Source: Wyeomyia smithii (taxonomy: Eukaryota; Arthropoda; Insecta; Diptera; Culicidae). Taken from it: 64,000 nt of DNA. The stretch lies in contig NC_073695.1 in assembly GCF_029784165.1 (NCBI RefSeq), forward strand, positions 58,250,040 to 58,314,039. The letters run 5' to 3'. The notes beneath the pieces are model-generated. The model made no database searches, was not told the origin of the DNA, and saw nothing but the letters and a program-made list of their open reading frames with translations. How positions within the stretch are numbered: the first letter of the stretch is position 1; each line of letters begins with the position of its first letter. Shown in pieces: positions 13,800 through 25,340 of this stretch. The position numbers and the translations under genes were made by a program.

Positions 13800-14570
13800 T
13801 CCGGTAGTTGACAGTAACATTCGTCATGGCGGACTTTTCTTCCTTTAATTTATCAATTCCTCCTCAGTTTTCGCGACAAAATCGTTGAAGTAGATTCTAC
13901 ACTCCAACGATCACTTTGAGTAATAGGCCGATGCCAGATCCGGCCAAAACACCGCGTCTTCGGACTTAAGGTATTTTTTGATGAACGACGCAACTTTCGG
14001 CAGCCACTTCGTACTATGAATTTGCCCGTTCAAGGACAGTCAGGAGCGAAAAAAGAGCGGCTTTGATATCCCCTTCTCGCTCATTTCCAGCCTTCTTGGA
14101 GAACTTGGTGTGTGATTTGAACTTCACTACGGTGTTCACTTCCTTCGTGGGGGCAAGTAAAATACGAAGTGCCCTGCCAATTGTTGCCATCCAGAGTAAG
14201 ACAGGTCTCGTCGTCCATCTAGGACTAGATTATTCTATTCAGGCGCTTACGCTATATTATTGCCTGCAGCTCCTAAATACCTTTTCATTGTTTGGCCGGT
14301 TGCACCAACCTCCCGGCCCAGCGCACGTAGCGATGTGGCAACTTCTCCCTCGGTCTTCCTCTCCTGCATCCTTTGGAGCTTAGGGTCGTCGGCCGTCCGG
14401 AACCGGTCTTTTTTTACGATGCTCTGATTGTTGTCCAAGAGTGCCGATATGTTGTAAATGCCGGAACAGGTGTATCCGGCCTCTGCAAAGAGTCGGAGAA
14501 GCTTCACTGTTTTCGCCTTCACGGTTAGAGTTCGACTGATGAAGCTGTCAATTTTTTTCTGATGATTCAT
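13800..14570 (-). pseudogene. Tc1/mariner (DD37-type) transposase pseudogene
   Basis: The N-terminal part is an open 107-codon frame at 14247-14570. It has helix-turn-helix-like content and the phrase ERKTEGEVATSLRALGREVG, typical of Tc1/mariner DNA-binding regions. Further along the minus strand, in broken frames, are the first catalytic motif MDDETC (near 14203-14220) and the second motif VFWPDLASAYYSK (near 13924-13962), about 90 residues apart as in this superfamily. A stop codon follows directly. The FWPDLAS wording matches the mosquito ITm D37-type group as I recall it. Stops and frameshifts after the N-terminus make it inactive. The element's TIRs were not resolved. Confidence 0.7.
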
Positions 14571-14947
14571 GAGTTACTATGATTGATACTGATACTGATT
14601 GATAATCCAATGGATTCCTGTCTGTCTGATCCTTATAGACTCGTAAAGTACTGAATCGACCGATGTGGAAATGTTTTTGTATGAAATTTTCATGATAGAT
14701 AGTCGCAACCCTCACCCCATTCTGTCAGAGAGGACTCTCATACAATTGAAACACAAATTTTGCATAACTCGAAAATCAACAGAGCAAATAAAACCAAAAC
14801 TGGAATGAGAGGATTGAATTTGCACTCTGTAAACTTGAAAATATCTCCCACGCTAACCGTGCAAAGTTTGTTAGTATGAAGTGTCTGAAATTACTGTCAT
14901 TTGGGACTTTTCTGTATCTCATTGACGTAGTGAGGGTGAGCGATGTC

Positions 14948-16100
14948 AACCTTTAAGTAGCTAATGTATTCCAACGATTTTTGGTATTATCTATTTTATT
15001 AGTGTAGAAAGGTGTGAGGAGGCATATTTGTTATTTTTTAACTTCTAAACACCTAATTCGATAACCGACAATTCGATTGAGACATGAAGAATTTTGTCAA
15101 TTATTAATGGCTTCACGAAAAATGAACCTATTTTGATGAAACCGGTTTCATTTTCCTGGAAAACTACCCTAGTTTTCTAGTATTACTGGAGAACTTGATG
15201 TGACCAACGGTCACTAGAAATGTTCCGGTCTTTAGGAGTATGTATCAAAGTGTACATTTTTGATGTAGAACTACGTCTCTCAGGAAGTTCGGCTACATAG
15301 GGATGTAAAATGAAAATCTAAAACCGGAAGAAGTGGAGATATGCATAATGAACATAATTCATTTTTTTGTCCTATAACTTACATATTAAGTTGTAAAGTA
15401 GGTAATTTATGTGATTTTTTCGAGGATGCGAGAAATGAACACGGGTTAAGGTTGTGATTTAGACTTAGAAAAAATTTCCCTCGTCCAGAAGGAGATTGCA
15501 GGTTCGGGATGATGTTTCGGGATGCTGGCATTCAAAATATATGGACTGTCCAATTTTCAGTGTGAAAATAGCTTTAAACTGTGTTATCAGAAAATTGCCT
15601 TTATCCCCTCTGTCGGGGTTACACACAGATGCGATCAACATTATATCCGATATGAAATTGAAAAACAACTGTCCTAATAAGGACAACAAACAAATTATTG
15701 AAGATTTAATATTTTCTCGTTTTACGCTAGAATTAAAAGTACAATGTTATTTTTATTTCCTTGCACTCGACTGTTGAAACTTGTTTTCGTTGTATAGTGT
15801 TTGTTCAATTCCTGTTTAGTGATGAATGTGCAAACTAAAAATCCGGTAGCACTCCAATACCTCTTTTGTTCGAATTTTTAAACATATTCAATACAAGTAA
15901 TATAACGAATAACCTTATGTATTTCTTTTTCGCAAAGTTGACGTGGCTTTGCATACAACCCTTGTGATTTTCGGGAAAATTGACGTTCTATTCACAACAT
16001 TCTTGTAAACTGCAAAGCTCTAGCGTATAAAAGAGAATAATTCATATTGCAGAGCCGGTTTTGCAGCCTAATCTATATATTTGCCATTTATTATTTCGTC
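14948..16100. other. Non-coding, nothing firm
   Basis: There is a phrase GATGTAGAACTACGTCTCTC at 15262-15281, related to the palindrome at 51781 and 55112 (GACGTAGGACTACGTC). The 93- and 74-codon frames at 15465-15777 overlap on opposite strands and carry no motif. Confidence 0.35.
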
Positions 16101-16167
16101 AAGCAAATGTAGACTACAGTTATAATAATACAATGTTTTCTTATATTCTATACATTATTTCCAGTAG

Positions 16168-17301
16168 TTAGTCGTTATTTATTTGATTTCTGCCCATGGT
16201 GATGTCGATATTTTCGCAGTGCTGATTATAGTTACGCATCATGCGATTTACTGGGCCATTTTTTGAGTAGTTAGTTCTGTGAGAGTTTTCTGAAAATATT
16301 TTACGATTTCTTGATGGACGACTGGGTGCATAAAAATTTAGTTGTGATAATAATTTAGTAGATTGCACGCGTTGAGAAATAATGACATTGATAAAATAAA
16401 GCATTGAAAGTTCGCGGCGTTCTTTAAGTGCTTGTATGTCTATGAGCATGCAGCGTGCTTCATATGATGGTAAGGGAAATGCTGTCCAATTTAGCTTACG
16501 AAGCGCGTACAAAAGAAATTGTTTTTGGACAGATTCAATGCGTTCTTCATGAGTGACAGTATATAGATTCCATACAATGCTACAATATTCCAGAATTGGT
16601 CGGACGTATGTAATATACAATAGTTTGATTGTATATGGGTCTTGAAAATTATGACCGAAGCGTTTTATAAAGCCCAGCATACTATTTGCTTTGTTTATTA
16701 TTGTGTTATAATGTTCTATGAATGTAAGTTTGGAGTCTAAGACTACGCCTAGGTCCCTTACGATTTTGCATTTTTCTACTTGTTGGTTTCCTAAGAAAAT
16801 ATCTGTTGGTGGTGTTACTGTTTTTCTGCTAAAGGCTATTGAATTACATTTTTTAATGTTGAGTTGTAATAGACTTTTGTTGCACCAAGTGTAGAATACA
16901 TTAATTTCATTCTGGAATATTTCGAAGTCTTCTGCATTGGTTATTTCTATAAAGAGCTTCATGTCGTCAGCATATACAAGCACATGTATTGACTTAAGAA
17001 GAAAGGAAATGTCATTTACGTATAATATAAAAAGAAGAGGGCCCAGGTGAGAAACTTGAGGAACCCCAGAAGTTACTTCTATTGGATTTGAAAAGGAATT
17101 TCGAAAGCGGACTATTTGTGTTCGATTTGCTAAGTATGACTGTAGCCATTCCAAAAATTTTGTTTCAGTTCCGTATTTTTCGAGCTTGAAGAGTAATAAA
17201 GGTATGTCGATTCTGTCAAATGCCTTGCTAAAGTCCGTATAAAGAGCTTCTACGTAGTTGCCGTTGTCCATTGCAGTAAAAGTGAAAGTTATGAATTCCA
17301 A
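16168..17301 (-). CDS. LINE reverse transcriptase, C-terminal part (Jockey/CR1-like)
   Basis: This 377-codon frame holds most of a non-LTR reverse transcriptase. Motif A is YTDFSKAFDRIDIPLL (about residues 21-36). A GVPQ motif reads GVPQVSHLGPLLF, where GVPQGSHLG is usual. The catalytic YADDMKLF lies near residues 109-116, followed by the thumb phrase SVQKQFLLYALRK. It continues, after a stop and frameshift around 17302-17382, from the frame at 17383-17577. The enzyme would reverse-transcribe the element RNA at nicked chromosomal DNA. The G-to-V change in the PQG motif and the interruptions upstream indicate an inactive copy. No RNase H domain was seen, consistent with Jockey/CR1-group elements; the exact clade is uncertain. 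Confidence 0.85.
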   Translation of the reverse strand: MEFITFTFTAMDNGNYVEALYTDFSKAFDRIDIPLLLFKLEKYGTETKFLEWLQSYLANRTQIVRFRNSFSNPIEVTSGVPQVSHLGPLLFILYVNDISFLLKSIHVLVYADDMKLFIEITNAEDFEIFQNEINVFYTWCNKSLLQLNIKKCNSIAFSRKTVTPPTDIFLGNQQVEKCKIVRDLGVVLDSKLTFIEHYNTIINKANSMLGFIKRFGHNFQDPYTIKLLYITYVRPILEYCSIVWNLYTVTHEERIESVQKQFLLYALRKLNWTAFPLPSYEARCMLIDIQALKERRELSMLYFINVIISQRVQSTKLLSQLNFYAPSRPSRNRKIFSENSHRTNYSKNGPVNRMMRNYNQHCENIDITMGRNQINND

Positions 17302-17382
17302 AAGCTTAGTGGTAGTTGATCGGCCTTTGTAAAAGCCGTGCTGTTGAGTTGTAATTTGGTGTTTTACTTGCTGAAAGATTTT

Positions 17383-17577
17383 TTAATTAATTATTGATTC
17401 AAATAATTTTGGAATGCATGAAATAATGGCAATTCCACGATAATTACGAATTTCAGATTTAGCGCCAGATTTGAAAATTGGCACTAAATATGAAGTTTTC
17501 CAGAGTTCTGGGAAAATTCCATTCTTCAGGGACATATTAAAGTGGTGTTGTAATGGTGTAGATAGTTCTTCTACCAA
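17383..17577 (-). pseudogene. LINE reverse transcriptase, N-terminal fingers fragment
   Basis: This 64-codon frame contains WKTSYLVPIFKSGAKSEIRN followed by YRGIAIISCIPKLFESIIN, the conserved RT block preceding motif A. It ends at an in-frame stop, TAA, just before the HGFYKGRSTTTKLLEF stretch, which continues in another frame and leads into the downstream RT frame. It is one piece of a single broken ORF2. Confidence 0.85.
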
Positions 17578-17626
17578 GTTTTTGAGAAAAATTGGACCTA
17601 TTCCGTCAGGTCCAGGACCATAGCGT

Positions 17627-19063
17627 CTAAATTTTTAAGTGCGTTCTGAATTTCGAATTCAGATATTTGATTGACAGATAAAGAATTCGAAAATTCGGGA
17701 AAATACGAGAAGTATTCGCGGTCGCGATATGTTTCATCATATGTGGTGTATATTTCTTGAAAAAAAAAGTGGCAAAAAGACTACATATTTCATTACTAGT
17801 TTGTCCTACATTACTGTCAAGATGCATTCGTGATGGAAAGTTGTTACTTTTTAGTTTGGTTTTTACGTAATTGAAGAAGTTCTTAGGGCAAGACTTGATT
17901 TGATGTTCGATTTTACGATTATGTTCTTCATGTGCAATTTTAATGGCTGCGTCAAGTTGACAGCAAATTTCTTGGTAATTTTGAAGATTTTCGCTATTGT
18001 TGTCTTCTTTGTATATTTTATGTGCTTTTTGTTTTCTATTTTTTTGGTTCTTCAATTGTGGATTAAACCACACTGGATATTTGTAGGTGTTCGTTCGTCC
18101 TCTTTTTCTTAGTGGTACATTTTCTGATATAATTTGATTAATTATTTCATAAAATTTTGGTACTTCTTCGTTGACATTTCCTTCTTTACAAATTATACTA
18201 CGCCAATTTATTATGCGAAGTCTACGTTTGACTTGTTCGAAGTCAGTTTTGTGGTATTCCGGTACATCCTCGTACTCGCAGTCGCTGGGGTACGAAGTGT
18301 TATTCATTACTATTGAATATTCAATTGCTGTGTGAAATGCTTCATTTGTCCAGATGGGAGTCAATGATGCATCTATACAGAAGTCTTCAGTGCAGTTTGT
18401 GAATAATAGGTCTAAATATGCATTTCGTTTGTTTTTGACATGATTGATTTGATATAGCCCGAGTTCTGAGGCCAAAATCCAAAAAGATAATGTTTCGTTT
18501 TCGCCTACGACTGGGAGTAAGATAGATTCATTTTCAATGTCTACAATAAAGTCTGCATTACGTTGGTTGAAGTCGCCATAGACATGCAGTTTTACTTCTG
18601 GTTTCATGTTAGACATAATAGATTCTAGAGTTTTGAAAAATAATTCATACGAATGTTTATGAGCATGTTCCGGTGGAAAGTACACGGAACAGAAGATATG
18701 TTCTTCGCCAGCCATAAATGCTTTGGCCCATACGTGTTCAAATTCTTTATATTCGTTGGATATTATTTCTTCAGAAGTAAAGTCTACAATCATGGCAATG
18801 AGGACTCCACCGCCTGACTTTTTTTGACTGGTAGACAAATTCCGCTCGTGCCGGAATACATTATAATTGTTTCCAAATACTTCTTCGCTTCTTACGCTTT
18901 TGTCCCAGCTACTTTCAGTTCCAAAAATCATTTTAAAAGATGACGACAATAGATTTTGTTGAATTTCTTTCATTTTGCTTGGGCTTTTCATGCGATTGAA
19001 ATTCTGACAGTAGATAAGAATTTCAGTCGCATTCTGTCGAAGAAGCGAAGAAGTGTTAGTCAA
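17627..19063 (-). CDS. LINE endonuclease and linker (Jockey/CR1-like ORF2, N-terminal part)
   Basis: This 478-codon frame starts near the expected endonuclease N-terminus: YCQNFNRMKSP corresponds to the usual N-bearing first motif. It continues with a SGGGVLIA block (about residues 83-90) and YGDFNQRNADF (near 161-171), matching the GDFN metal-binding motif. The terminal SDH motif is degenerate (EAFHTAIEYSI). A basic linker with KNFFNYVKTKLKSNN follows. The frame is lost at 17627, where the reading continues as NALKNLDAM in another phase. The endonuclease would nick target DNA for target-primed reverse transcription. Confidence 0.8.
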   Translation of the reverse strand: MTNTSSLLRQNATEILIYCQNFNRMKSPSKMKEIQQNLLSSSFKMIFGTESSWDKSVRSEEVFGNNYNVFRHERNLSTSQKKSGGGVLIAMIVDFTSEEIISNEYKEFEHVWAKAFMAGEEHIFCSVYFPPEHAHKHSYELFFKTLESIMSNMKPEVKLHVYGDFNQRNADFIVDIENESILLPVVGENETLSFWILASELGLYQINHVKNKRNAYLDLLFTNCTEDFCIDASLTPIWTNEAFHTAIEYSIVMNNTSYPSDCEYEDVPEYHKTDFEQVKRRLRIINWRSIICKEGNVNEEVPKFYEIINQIISENVPLRKRGRTNTYKYPVWFNPQLKNQKNRKQKAHKIYKEDNNSENLQNYQEICCQLDAAIKIAHEEHNRKIEHQIKSCPKNFFNYVKTKLKSNNFPSRMHLDSNVGQTSNEICSLFATFFFKKYTPHMMKHIATANTSRIFPNFRILYLSIKYLNSKFRTHLKI

Positions 19064-19109
19064 GTTGTTACTTATGTTAAAATTTAATCTGCCTCAGAAG
19101 AGGGCGTCC

Positions 19110-19463
19110 TTACTTGCGAAAATTTGATGTGCTGAATTTGTTTGCACTTTCGCGTAGTTGTTGAAGACGATGCGTGCGTTCCTTTGACAAAAAATGACGA
19201 TATGACTGAAGGTCGGCTACTGCTTCGGCTGGCGTGAGTATAAATTCCTGATGGACTTCAACAAAGACGCGTTGGAGTTGTTCTGGAGATGTCGGCAGTC
19301 CTTCGGATGCGAGAAGCATTCTTATGCTGGTTGGTGTCATTCCTTCTACGCATACAGATGATGATTGGTCCTTCATGAATGCGAGATATAGGCGTGTAAT
19401 ATGCATTACTTTTGGGTCGCGGAGTCTAGCCTTCAAAAAGCGCGGCCAAATTAACAACAACAA
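19110..19463 (-). CDS. Possible LINE ORF1 fragment or unrelated ORF upstream of the LINE
   Basis: A 117-codon frame lies 46 bp upstream of the endonuclease frame on the same strand, with a leucine- and arginine-rich alpha-helical composition ending RTHRLQQLRESANKF. No zinc knuckle or RRM is visible. Its position suggests the end of ORF1 of the same LINE, but I do not recognise the family. Confidence 0.35.
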   Translation of the reverse strand: MLLLIWPRFLKARLRDPKVMHITRLYLAFMKDQSSSVCVEGMTPTSIRMLLASEGLPTSPEQLQRVFVEVHQEFILTPAEAVADLQSYRHFLSKERTHRLQQLRESANKFSTSNFRK

Positions 19464-19546
19464 TATCGCACACTAGCCTGTGGGGCTGCTAGCGGGAAGC
19501 GACCAAATCATTAAACATCAAATTGAAGCCTAAAAAAACTCTAATG

Positions 19547-19594
19547 ACTATAAATCTTTCTTAAGCACTTAAAAATGCTTATAAAGATTTATAG
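19547..19594. repeat. Short hairpin next to the LINE 5' side
   Basis: ACTATAAATCTTTCTTAAGCA pairs with TGCTTATAAAGATTTATAGT across a loop of about 7 nt. No MITE-like TSD was resolved and its role is unknown. Confidence 0.7.
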
Positions 19595-19599
19595 TGATT

Positions 19600-22230
19600 T
19601 TACCGAAGCGCGTCTCAACGCGGGCTAGGGTACTATAGGGTTAAAGGACACACGGTTTTGCTGGCATTCATTCAGTCTCTTGTTGACTTCAATAGAAACC
19701 ATTTCATTGTGTAACTTCGAACACACGATTTTAGAAGGCCTGATTGCCCCACTCACCGCTTTCCAAAAACCAGAAATTGTTCAAACTATTGCACTATTGT
19801 ATAAACAAACTTGGCTTGAAAATTACAGCCCAAATTGAAATCAAAATAATCTTAGTGATTTTGAAATTGCTGAAAATTAAAATGAAATTCTGCGAAACAC
19901 CGTTCAACATGACGAAAGACGAGAAATGAAACAAAATTTGATCTTGGAGACTCCGAAAATTGTCTCGCAAAGAAATAGGAAATTAGGAGTTTAAAAACAT
20001 CTCAAATCTTTTGGAAAATAGAGAAAGTTTGAATTCGAAATCACTAGAAATAATGAATAAAAAATATTCAAACTTTTGAAAGGCCTGGAAAGATAAAGAT
20101 TGAATTAATTATTGAGTGAGAAAAGTTAAGAAAATAATTTTATATTCAGCACAGAATGATCAAAATCAGTCTCAGAGATAGAAGCTGCCATAAAAATTAA
20201 TTGACAAAAAACAGCGTCGAAATACCAGAAATACCATCGAGTAGAGTATTGCTGAACCCAACTTTCGTCACATAGAAAATCACTAATCCCAAATGGACTT
20301 TGAATAGGAAAATAAACCAAACCGCAATTATCCCAAATGAAATAAGGATCGGAAGAAAGTTGTAGGCATCACCTATATCCCACATAAATCAATGAACAGT
20401 CAAGAAAATCAGTAAATTGTCGCAGAATCCCATAAATCAGGTTTAAGCTAAAAGGTCCATTGAACTTTAACCTTTACCCTTTATCTTATGTTTGACAACC
20501 TGAATGAACTTGACTATAATTAAGAGACCGTCCAGTTTTGTGACAAAAAATGATGAATGTTGGTTCGCTTGATCGCCACCGGCAATTTTTCCCTAGCGCG
20601 ATCACCGGGTAATGATTTTTTATTTGATCCCGAGCCCGCGGAACGGAATCGCTCATCAGTTCATGTGAGCGCTCAGAAGAAGTAGACAGTTGTTTACTCG
20701 AGTGCAGGGCCAAGTGCAGGCGGTGATGCCCGGAAGGGTGTCAAAAGAAGATTCACAGCGCACATTATGATTAACGGCTTGTTTATTTTACGTGGATCGT
20801 GGATATTTTGCGAGCGGTTTACGTTTCGCTCAATTTTGATCACGCATGTTTGCAAATAATCGGACCGCGACTGAGCATATTGAGGCCGGCTATAAATACT
20901 GAGGGAAGTGATTTGATGGAATAATAAATCGCTGATATTTTGGTAACTTTATTATAAGCTGGCATGTTTTAGAATTATTGGATAGTGATTTGTAAATATC
21001 GATCTTGAGATATGATCCTTGAAATAGGTTGATTCATATTATACTTTCATGTACAGATGAAATGACTTGAGTGCAAACACTTCTGTTTAATATGTTTCAA
21101 ATCACATCGTTGAGGCCAGATGGATCATCAGCCAGCGCATAATGCTATCATTTTTTTTACCTATCATCCTAGTAAGGAGATTAAAAAATTCAAGCGAATC
21201 TCAATAACAAGTTTTCTTTTCATTCACCTCTAAAATAATTGCTCATAGCAATTTATTACATCCCCGGCGCAGTCATGTACGTTAAACCTATGAATCGAAT
21301 TAAAGTCTCCAGCATAGTCAACAGCAATAACATCAAGTGGTTCTCGTCAGTTCATTCAAACTGCTCCGAGAAAACAGTACCGATAACATCCCCTCCCTGG
21401 TGTAGCCATTGAGCGGGCAAAGCTGACACGGTGCATTGAAAAGCGAGCCCCAGATCAATCGCTCCCATCCTGTTGGTCGATCGGGTCGAAATGGGTTTTT
21501 CATTAGCTAGAAACTCCTGGTAAAGGTGACTCGACATAGTAAACTCGTTTACCGAGCGCCCATCGTCGATAGGTAGCGATATGTACGTGTATATGCGATA
21601 TAATTTAGCACATATATACTGGGAAACCCCCTGCAGGATACAGACTTTATCGAATCGATAGGTGCGAGGATGTTTTCAATTGAATTCAGAACTAATCTCT
21701 ACTATTTAAAGTTGAAAGCAGTTATCCCTAAGCCCGTTGGCAGAAGCTGTAATCTAGGTACGTTAACAAAGTATTGCACCAGAAATTTATCGGCTGAAGA
21801 CCAACGATCATTCCATTAAAAGAAATAACTAAACAATTGAATTTGTTTTCATGCCAAAGGTCTATGTGCAATTTGACCACACAATTGAACGATTTCATGG
21901 TAGTTCACTAAGCAAAAAATCATTGTTTCGCAAATTATAGTATGCTCCACCATACACACTTGTTCACCATGCGTGTCCGCCGAAACAGCGAAATCCGTGA
22001 GTAACTTATTAGCTGAGAGCGTGGACAAATTTCATTTCAGTGGCCTCCGAGGGCTGTTTTAAAGCTACATAGACTGTTATCGGAACGAGAAATCTATAGC
22101 TAAAGTTTACGCCTCGTACGCACATTTTCATTTCAAAGAAGTATACGAAGACCAGTGGTCCCCTGGCCTTTGAATGGAAAATTGTTTGATTAGCATGAAT
22201 AGGCACAAAACAAACTCACACAGAATTCTT
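19600..22230. other. Non-coding, nothing recognised
   Basis: AT-rich DNA with a less AT-biased island around 20570-20900 and 21340-21560. The islands could be host regulatory or intronic sequence; no ORF in them has recognisable motifs. Confidence 0.4.
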
Positions 22231-22236
22231 TGTAAA

Positions 22237-22356
22237 GGCCCAAATACACACACGGCGTAATGATACCTTTTCCATACAAAATAGGAGGCGTGATCGCTAT
22301 CCCGCCTTCCGTTTTGTATGGAGAAGGCGTCATTATGCCGTGTGTGTATTTGGGCC
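22237..22356. mobile_element. Palindromic MITE, about 120 bp
   Basis: The two halves form a near-perfect hairpin: GGCCCAAATACACACACGGC at the left matches the reverse complement of the right end over its first 20 bases. Pairing continues through TCCATACAAAA on each arm. Flanks read AAA on the left and TAA on the right, so a TAA-like 3-bp TSD as in PIF/Harbinger MITEs is possible but unproven. It is non-coding. Confidence 0.75.
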
Positions 22357-22359
22357 TAA

Positions 22360-23730
22360 GGTGATTGCAATCTCTCAAACAGGTTGAGTTACATTTTTAA
22401 TCACCCATTTATTGAAAACAGAAAAGTAAACATTCATTATTTCCAAACCATGTATCATCATTCAACACAGCTTTTACCTATTTTCGATTTTGGTGTTGTT
22501 CGACTCGCAGTACTTGTCGTATCGTTACCTAGATACACCCAATAATGCAGGCATCATATCTTACAGCCTTTGACTTAACCTGTTGTTGTATGGGGGGTGG
22601 AACATATCCTTTTTACTTCCCCATTCCATTTACTGTTACGTGCGGAACCGTCTTTGCTACGAGCAGCACGGACCTACGTACTGTAAGTACTAAAGCTGCT
22701 CCAGAGCCGGCAGTTCGTGATTTACGTATTTCGAGATCAATTTATTGCCGGTAACTCGGTACGCATTTTTATCGCCCTGTAGATATCCCATGTGGCTTCT
22801 CTTTTGTTTGGCAGATGTCGTCTTCCTGGTTGACATTGTGCTTGAAATCAGAGGAAAAACGAGCAAACAAGAAAAAAAAGCCAAGGGAAATAAAGAGCTT
22901 TCCCAGGCTACCACGATAGAGCTGTACTTTTTTTTTTTGTTTTTCCGTTCAACATGTTGATTGAATCCGTTCTATAGGTTACCGTTTCTGACTTGAGACA
23001 CAGACTACGTATTGCTGTGTATCCCTAGTGACACTCTGTTCGCTCCAAACTTAATATGAGTTTCTTTGACATGTTTTTCCCCTACATTTAACATAGAAAA
23101 TGAGTTTTAGAAGTCGATGCTTAGGAATATTGCCAACGGTCGCTTCCAGAGTGACATATGATTGACAAGCTTGAGCTTGTTTATATGGCAAACGAATAAA
23201 TTAATGTTGCTCGAAAACATCAAGTCAATCAAAGTGTTCTCGGAAACAGTATTCTATTTCCGGCAGATCACTGTTAGGACTCCCTGCGGTAGAAGTTAAA
23301 TGCAAGTTAATAACTATTTGGTAGCATTTTTAGAACTAGTTTAATCTGGCAGTGAGCGGAAAACTGACTGGGATTGGGATAAAATATGATATAGTTTGTT
23401 TGTCATGAACTCATCTTGTTTGGAAAGCACAAACATTATACTTGGCTTCTGCTATTCGAATAGCAGGATAACGAAAAATCAAAATCAAGAGACTTGGGTC
23501 GAGATGAAATTAGTGAATCGTTCCGATGTAATGGAAGATGAAGGATAACGAAGAAAAACCTTTAGCGTCGAAACGAATGATCTTCTCGAACAACCTATTC
23601 ATCATGATTCCTTTCGACACTCGTATACACATCATTTTGGAGGTTCGTACCAAAGCTTTGAAAGCGTTCGCAGGGGATGGATAAATTAAGGTGTAATACT
23701 GCAAATCTGATAATGTATGAGTAATAAAAC
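22360..23730. other. Non-coding, nothing recognised
   Basis: Short open frames on both strands around 22545-22960 carry no domain. No repeat boundaries were seen. Confidence 0.4.
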
Positions 23731-23746
23731 GCAAGCTAGTTTTTAT

Positions 23747-24075
23747 TTTTTTTTTTATTCTCGCTTATTTTCCGTCGGTCTAGTTCTGCTACTGTTGTGG
23801 CCAATCACCGACGCCCAGGGAGGCGACTCCACACCCAGGACCCTAACTCACGACCCGTTTATTAACGGACCGGCGCCAACGGCTTTACTTCTTCATGCGA
23901 TGGAAGGCGTGATCCCAGAGATTTTTCGCCTCAGAAAATCTCCTGGTGTCGGCTAGGATTGAATCTAGACCAGTTTGGGTTGGTTGTGAGTGGATCACGC
24001 CACCTCACAACCATCGACACCTATGTCGGCGGTGGGATTCGAACCCAGGCGTCGAGCGTGGTTGGCGGAGACGTT
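23747..24075 (-). mobile_element. tRNA-derived SINE, copy 2, with 14-bp TSD
   Basis: Same family and orientation as 12508-12860, with a better B-box: GGTTCGAATCC on the minus strand at 24035-24045. The insertion is bounded by the direct repeat AAGCTAGTTTTTAT (23733-23746 and 24076-24089). The poly(A) side is the T-run next to the left duplication. It lacks the outermost tRNA-like bases present in copy 1, so it is slightly 5'-truncated. The clear TSD shows retrotransposition. Confidence 0.9.
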
Positions 24076-24406
24076 AAGCTAGTTTTTATGGTTATTGTAA
24101 TCAATAATACAGTTTTCGTCTTAATGTAGATTTTAGAGTGTATGAAGTTATTTGTGCTTGTGCTAATAGCGTTATTTTCTATTATTACGATTTAAGAATA
24201 TTTTGATGTAACCATCGAAGTTAATTTTGACCAGCTGAGTATGAAACCAATAACAAACGTGCGGCTAGTATGCGCACAATTCTTCGTATTTTGGTCTGAA
24301 CGTATTCTGCGATTCTTACTTGCTAGAAAGTTGTGGACTCCGACCAGTGCCACCAATGGTAGTAATATCAACTAAATAATATTTTTATTTCGTGGGTATT
24401 GCTAAA

Positions 24407-25141
24407 GAGCAAGATCGCGCCAAATGACCTATGGTCGAATATCGACCATTTTTGATTTGAATGAAACTTTGCACACGTATTTGGCTTAGCAAACTGAGCA
24501 TTTTCCACAGATGGAGAGATTTTTTACACCCATGAAATACATTCTAAAAGGGCGTACGCCTTTTGGCATAGGTTTTATTCGAAGCATTGTAGCCCAGAAA
24601 CCGTTGGTTGTATAGAAAAACTGTCTGAGAATGAGTTGTAGGGAATTAAAAATGCACCATAAAAAAATATACACTGTACAAAAAAAACTTTTTTTGACCA
24701 AAAATAAAAAATTAAACATAAACATTAAATTTCAATTTAACAAAAAAGAGTTTAATATATTTTTATTTTTTATTTTAAAGAAACTTGACGTTAATACGCA
24801 ACTTTAAAAAAAAGTCCAGGATGGAGAAATGAAAAATCATTTTGTTATGGTAGATTAATTTTTTTATAAAAAATCTAATTTAGACATTTTTCAAAATATT
24901 TGTATTCTGATGATTTTAAAAGTTGCATAGAGTCATTTTGAATCAAAAAGCTCTTGGTAGTAAACATTATAAAGGCATCGGTTTTCGAGTTTTTTTTTAA
25001 TTTGATTTCGAAAAATTATTAATATTTAGGAAAATACACGTTTTTCTTGATTTGTCCATGGTTTTCCAGCAAAAACCATACGTTCATTGGAATGCTTGAT
25101 CAAAAATATACAATTCATTCTTTGACAACAAAACGATTGGA
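24407..25141 (+). repeat. Left terminal inverted repeat of the Sola-like element
   Basis: Inverted match to 29371-30117. Shared phrases include TTTTTGATTTGAATGAAACT, AAAGGGCGTACGCCTTTTGG and AACTGTCTGAGAATGAGTTG. AT-rich and non-coding. Confidence 0.9.
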
Positions 25142-25289
25142 TAAATAACTCAAGCGCTGTACCTTAGCCTACCTACACGTTCCCCCATGCCGAATGTTTT
25201 ATAAAAAAAAATGTTTGTCGTGCAACACTACCTACTTGTTTACTAATAATAACTGTTTGTAAAGTACGCAACCAATAATGAGTTTTTTG

Positions 25290-25340
25290 AAAACAACAGC
25301 GAACAAAAAGCGATATTAATGTCTGATGAAGTTGCCTCAC
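25290..25340 (+). pseudogene. Transposase-like ORF, upstream segment (broken by RTE)
   Basis: In the frame that continues downstream of the RTE, this segment ends with ILMSDEVAS at the left TSD. It reads straight on after the right TSD as QYKNIKNFASL. The S-D-x-x-A-S-Q-Y-K-N block resembles a conserved acidic motif of an arthropod/cnidarian transposase-like family that also contains ATSHGKGPCD. How far upstream the ORF extends was not resolved. Confidence 0.55.

Noticed and set aside
14698..14947. Inverted similarity CGCAACCCTCACC and GTGAGGGTGAGCG
   Set aside because: Possible MITE ends, but only about 12 bp match, with no TSD or arm extension by eye; also no clear link to the DD37 transposase relic.
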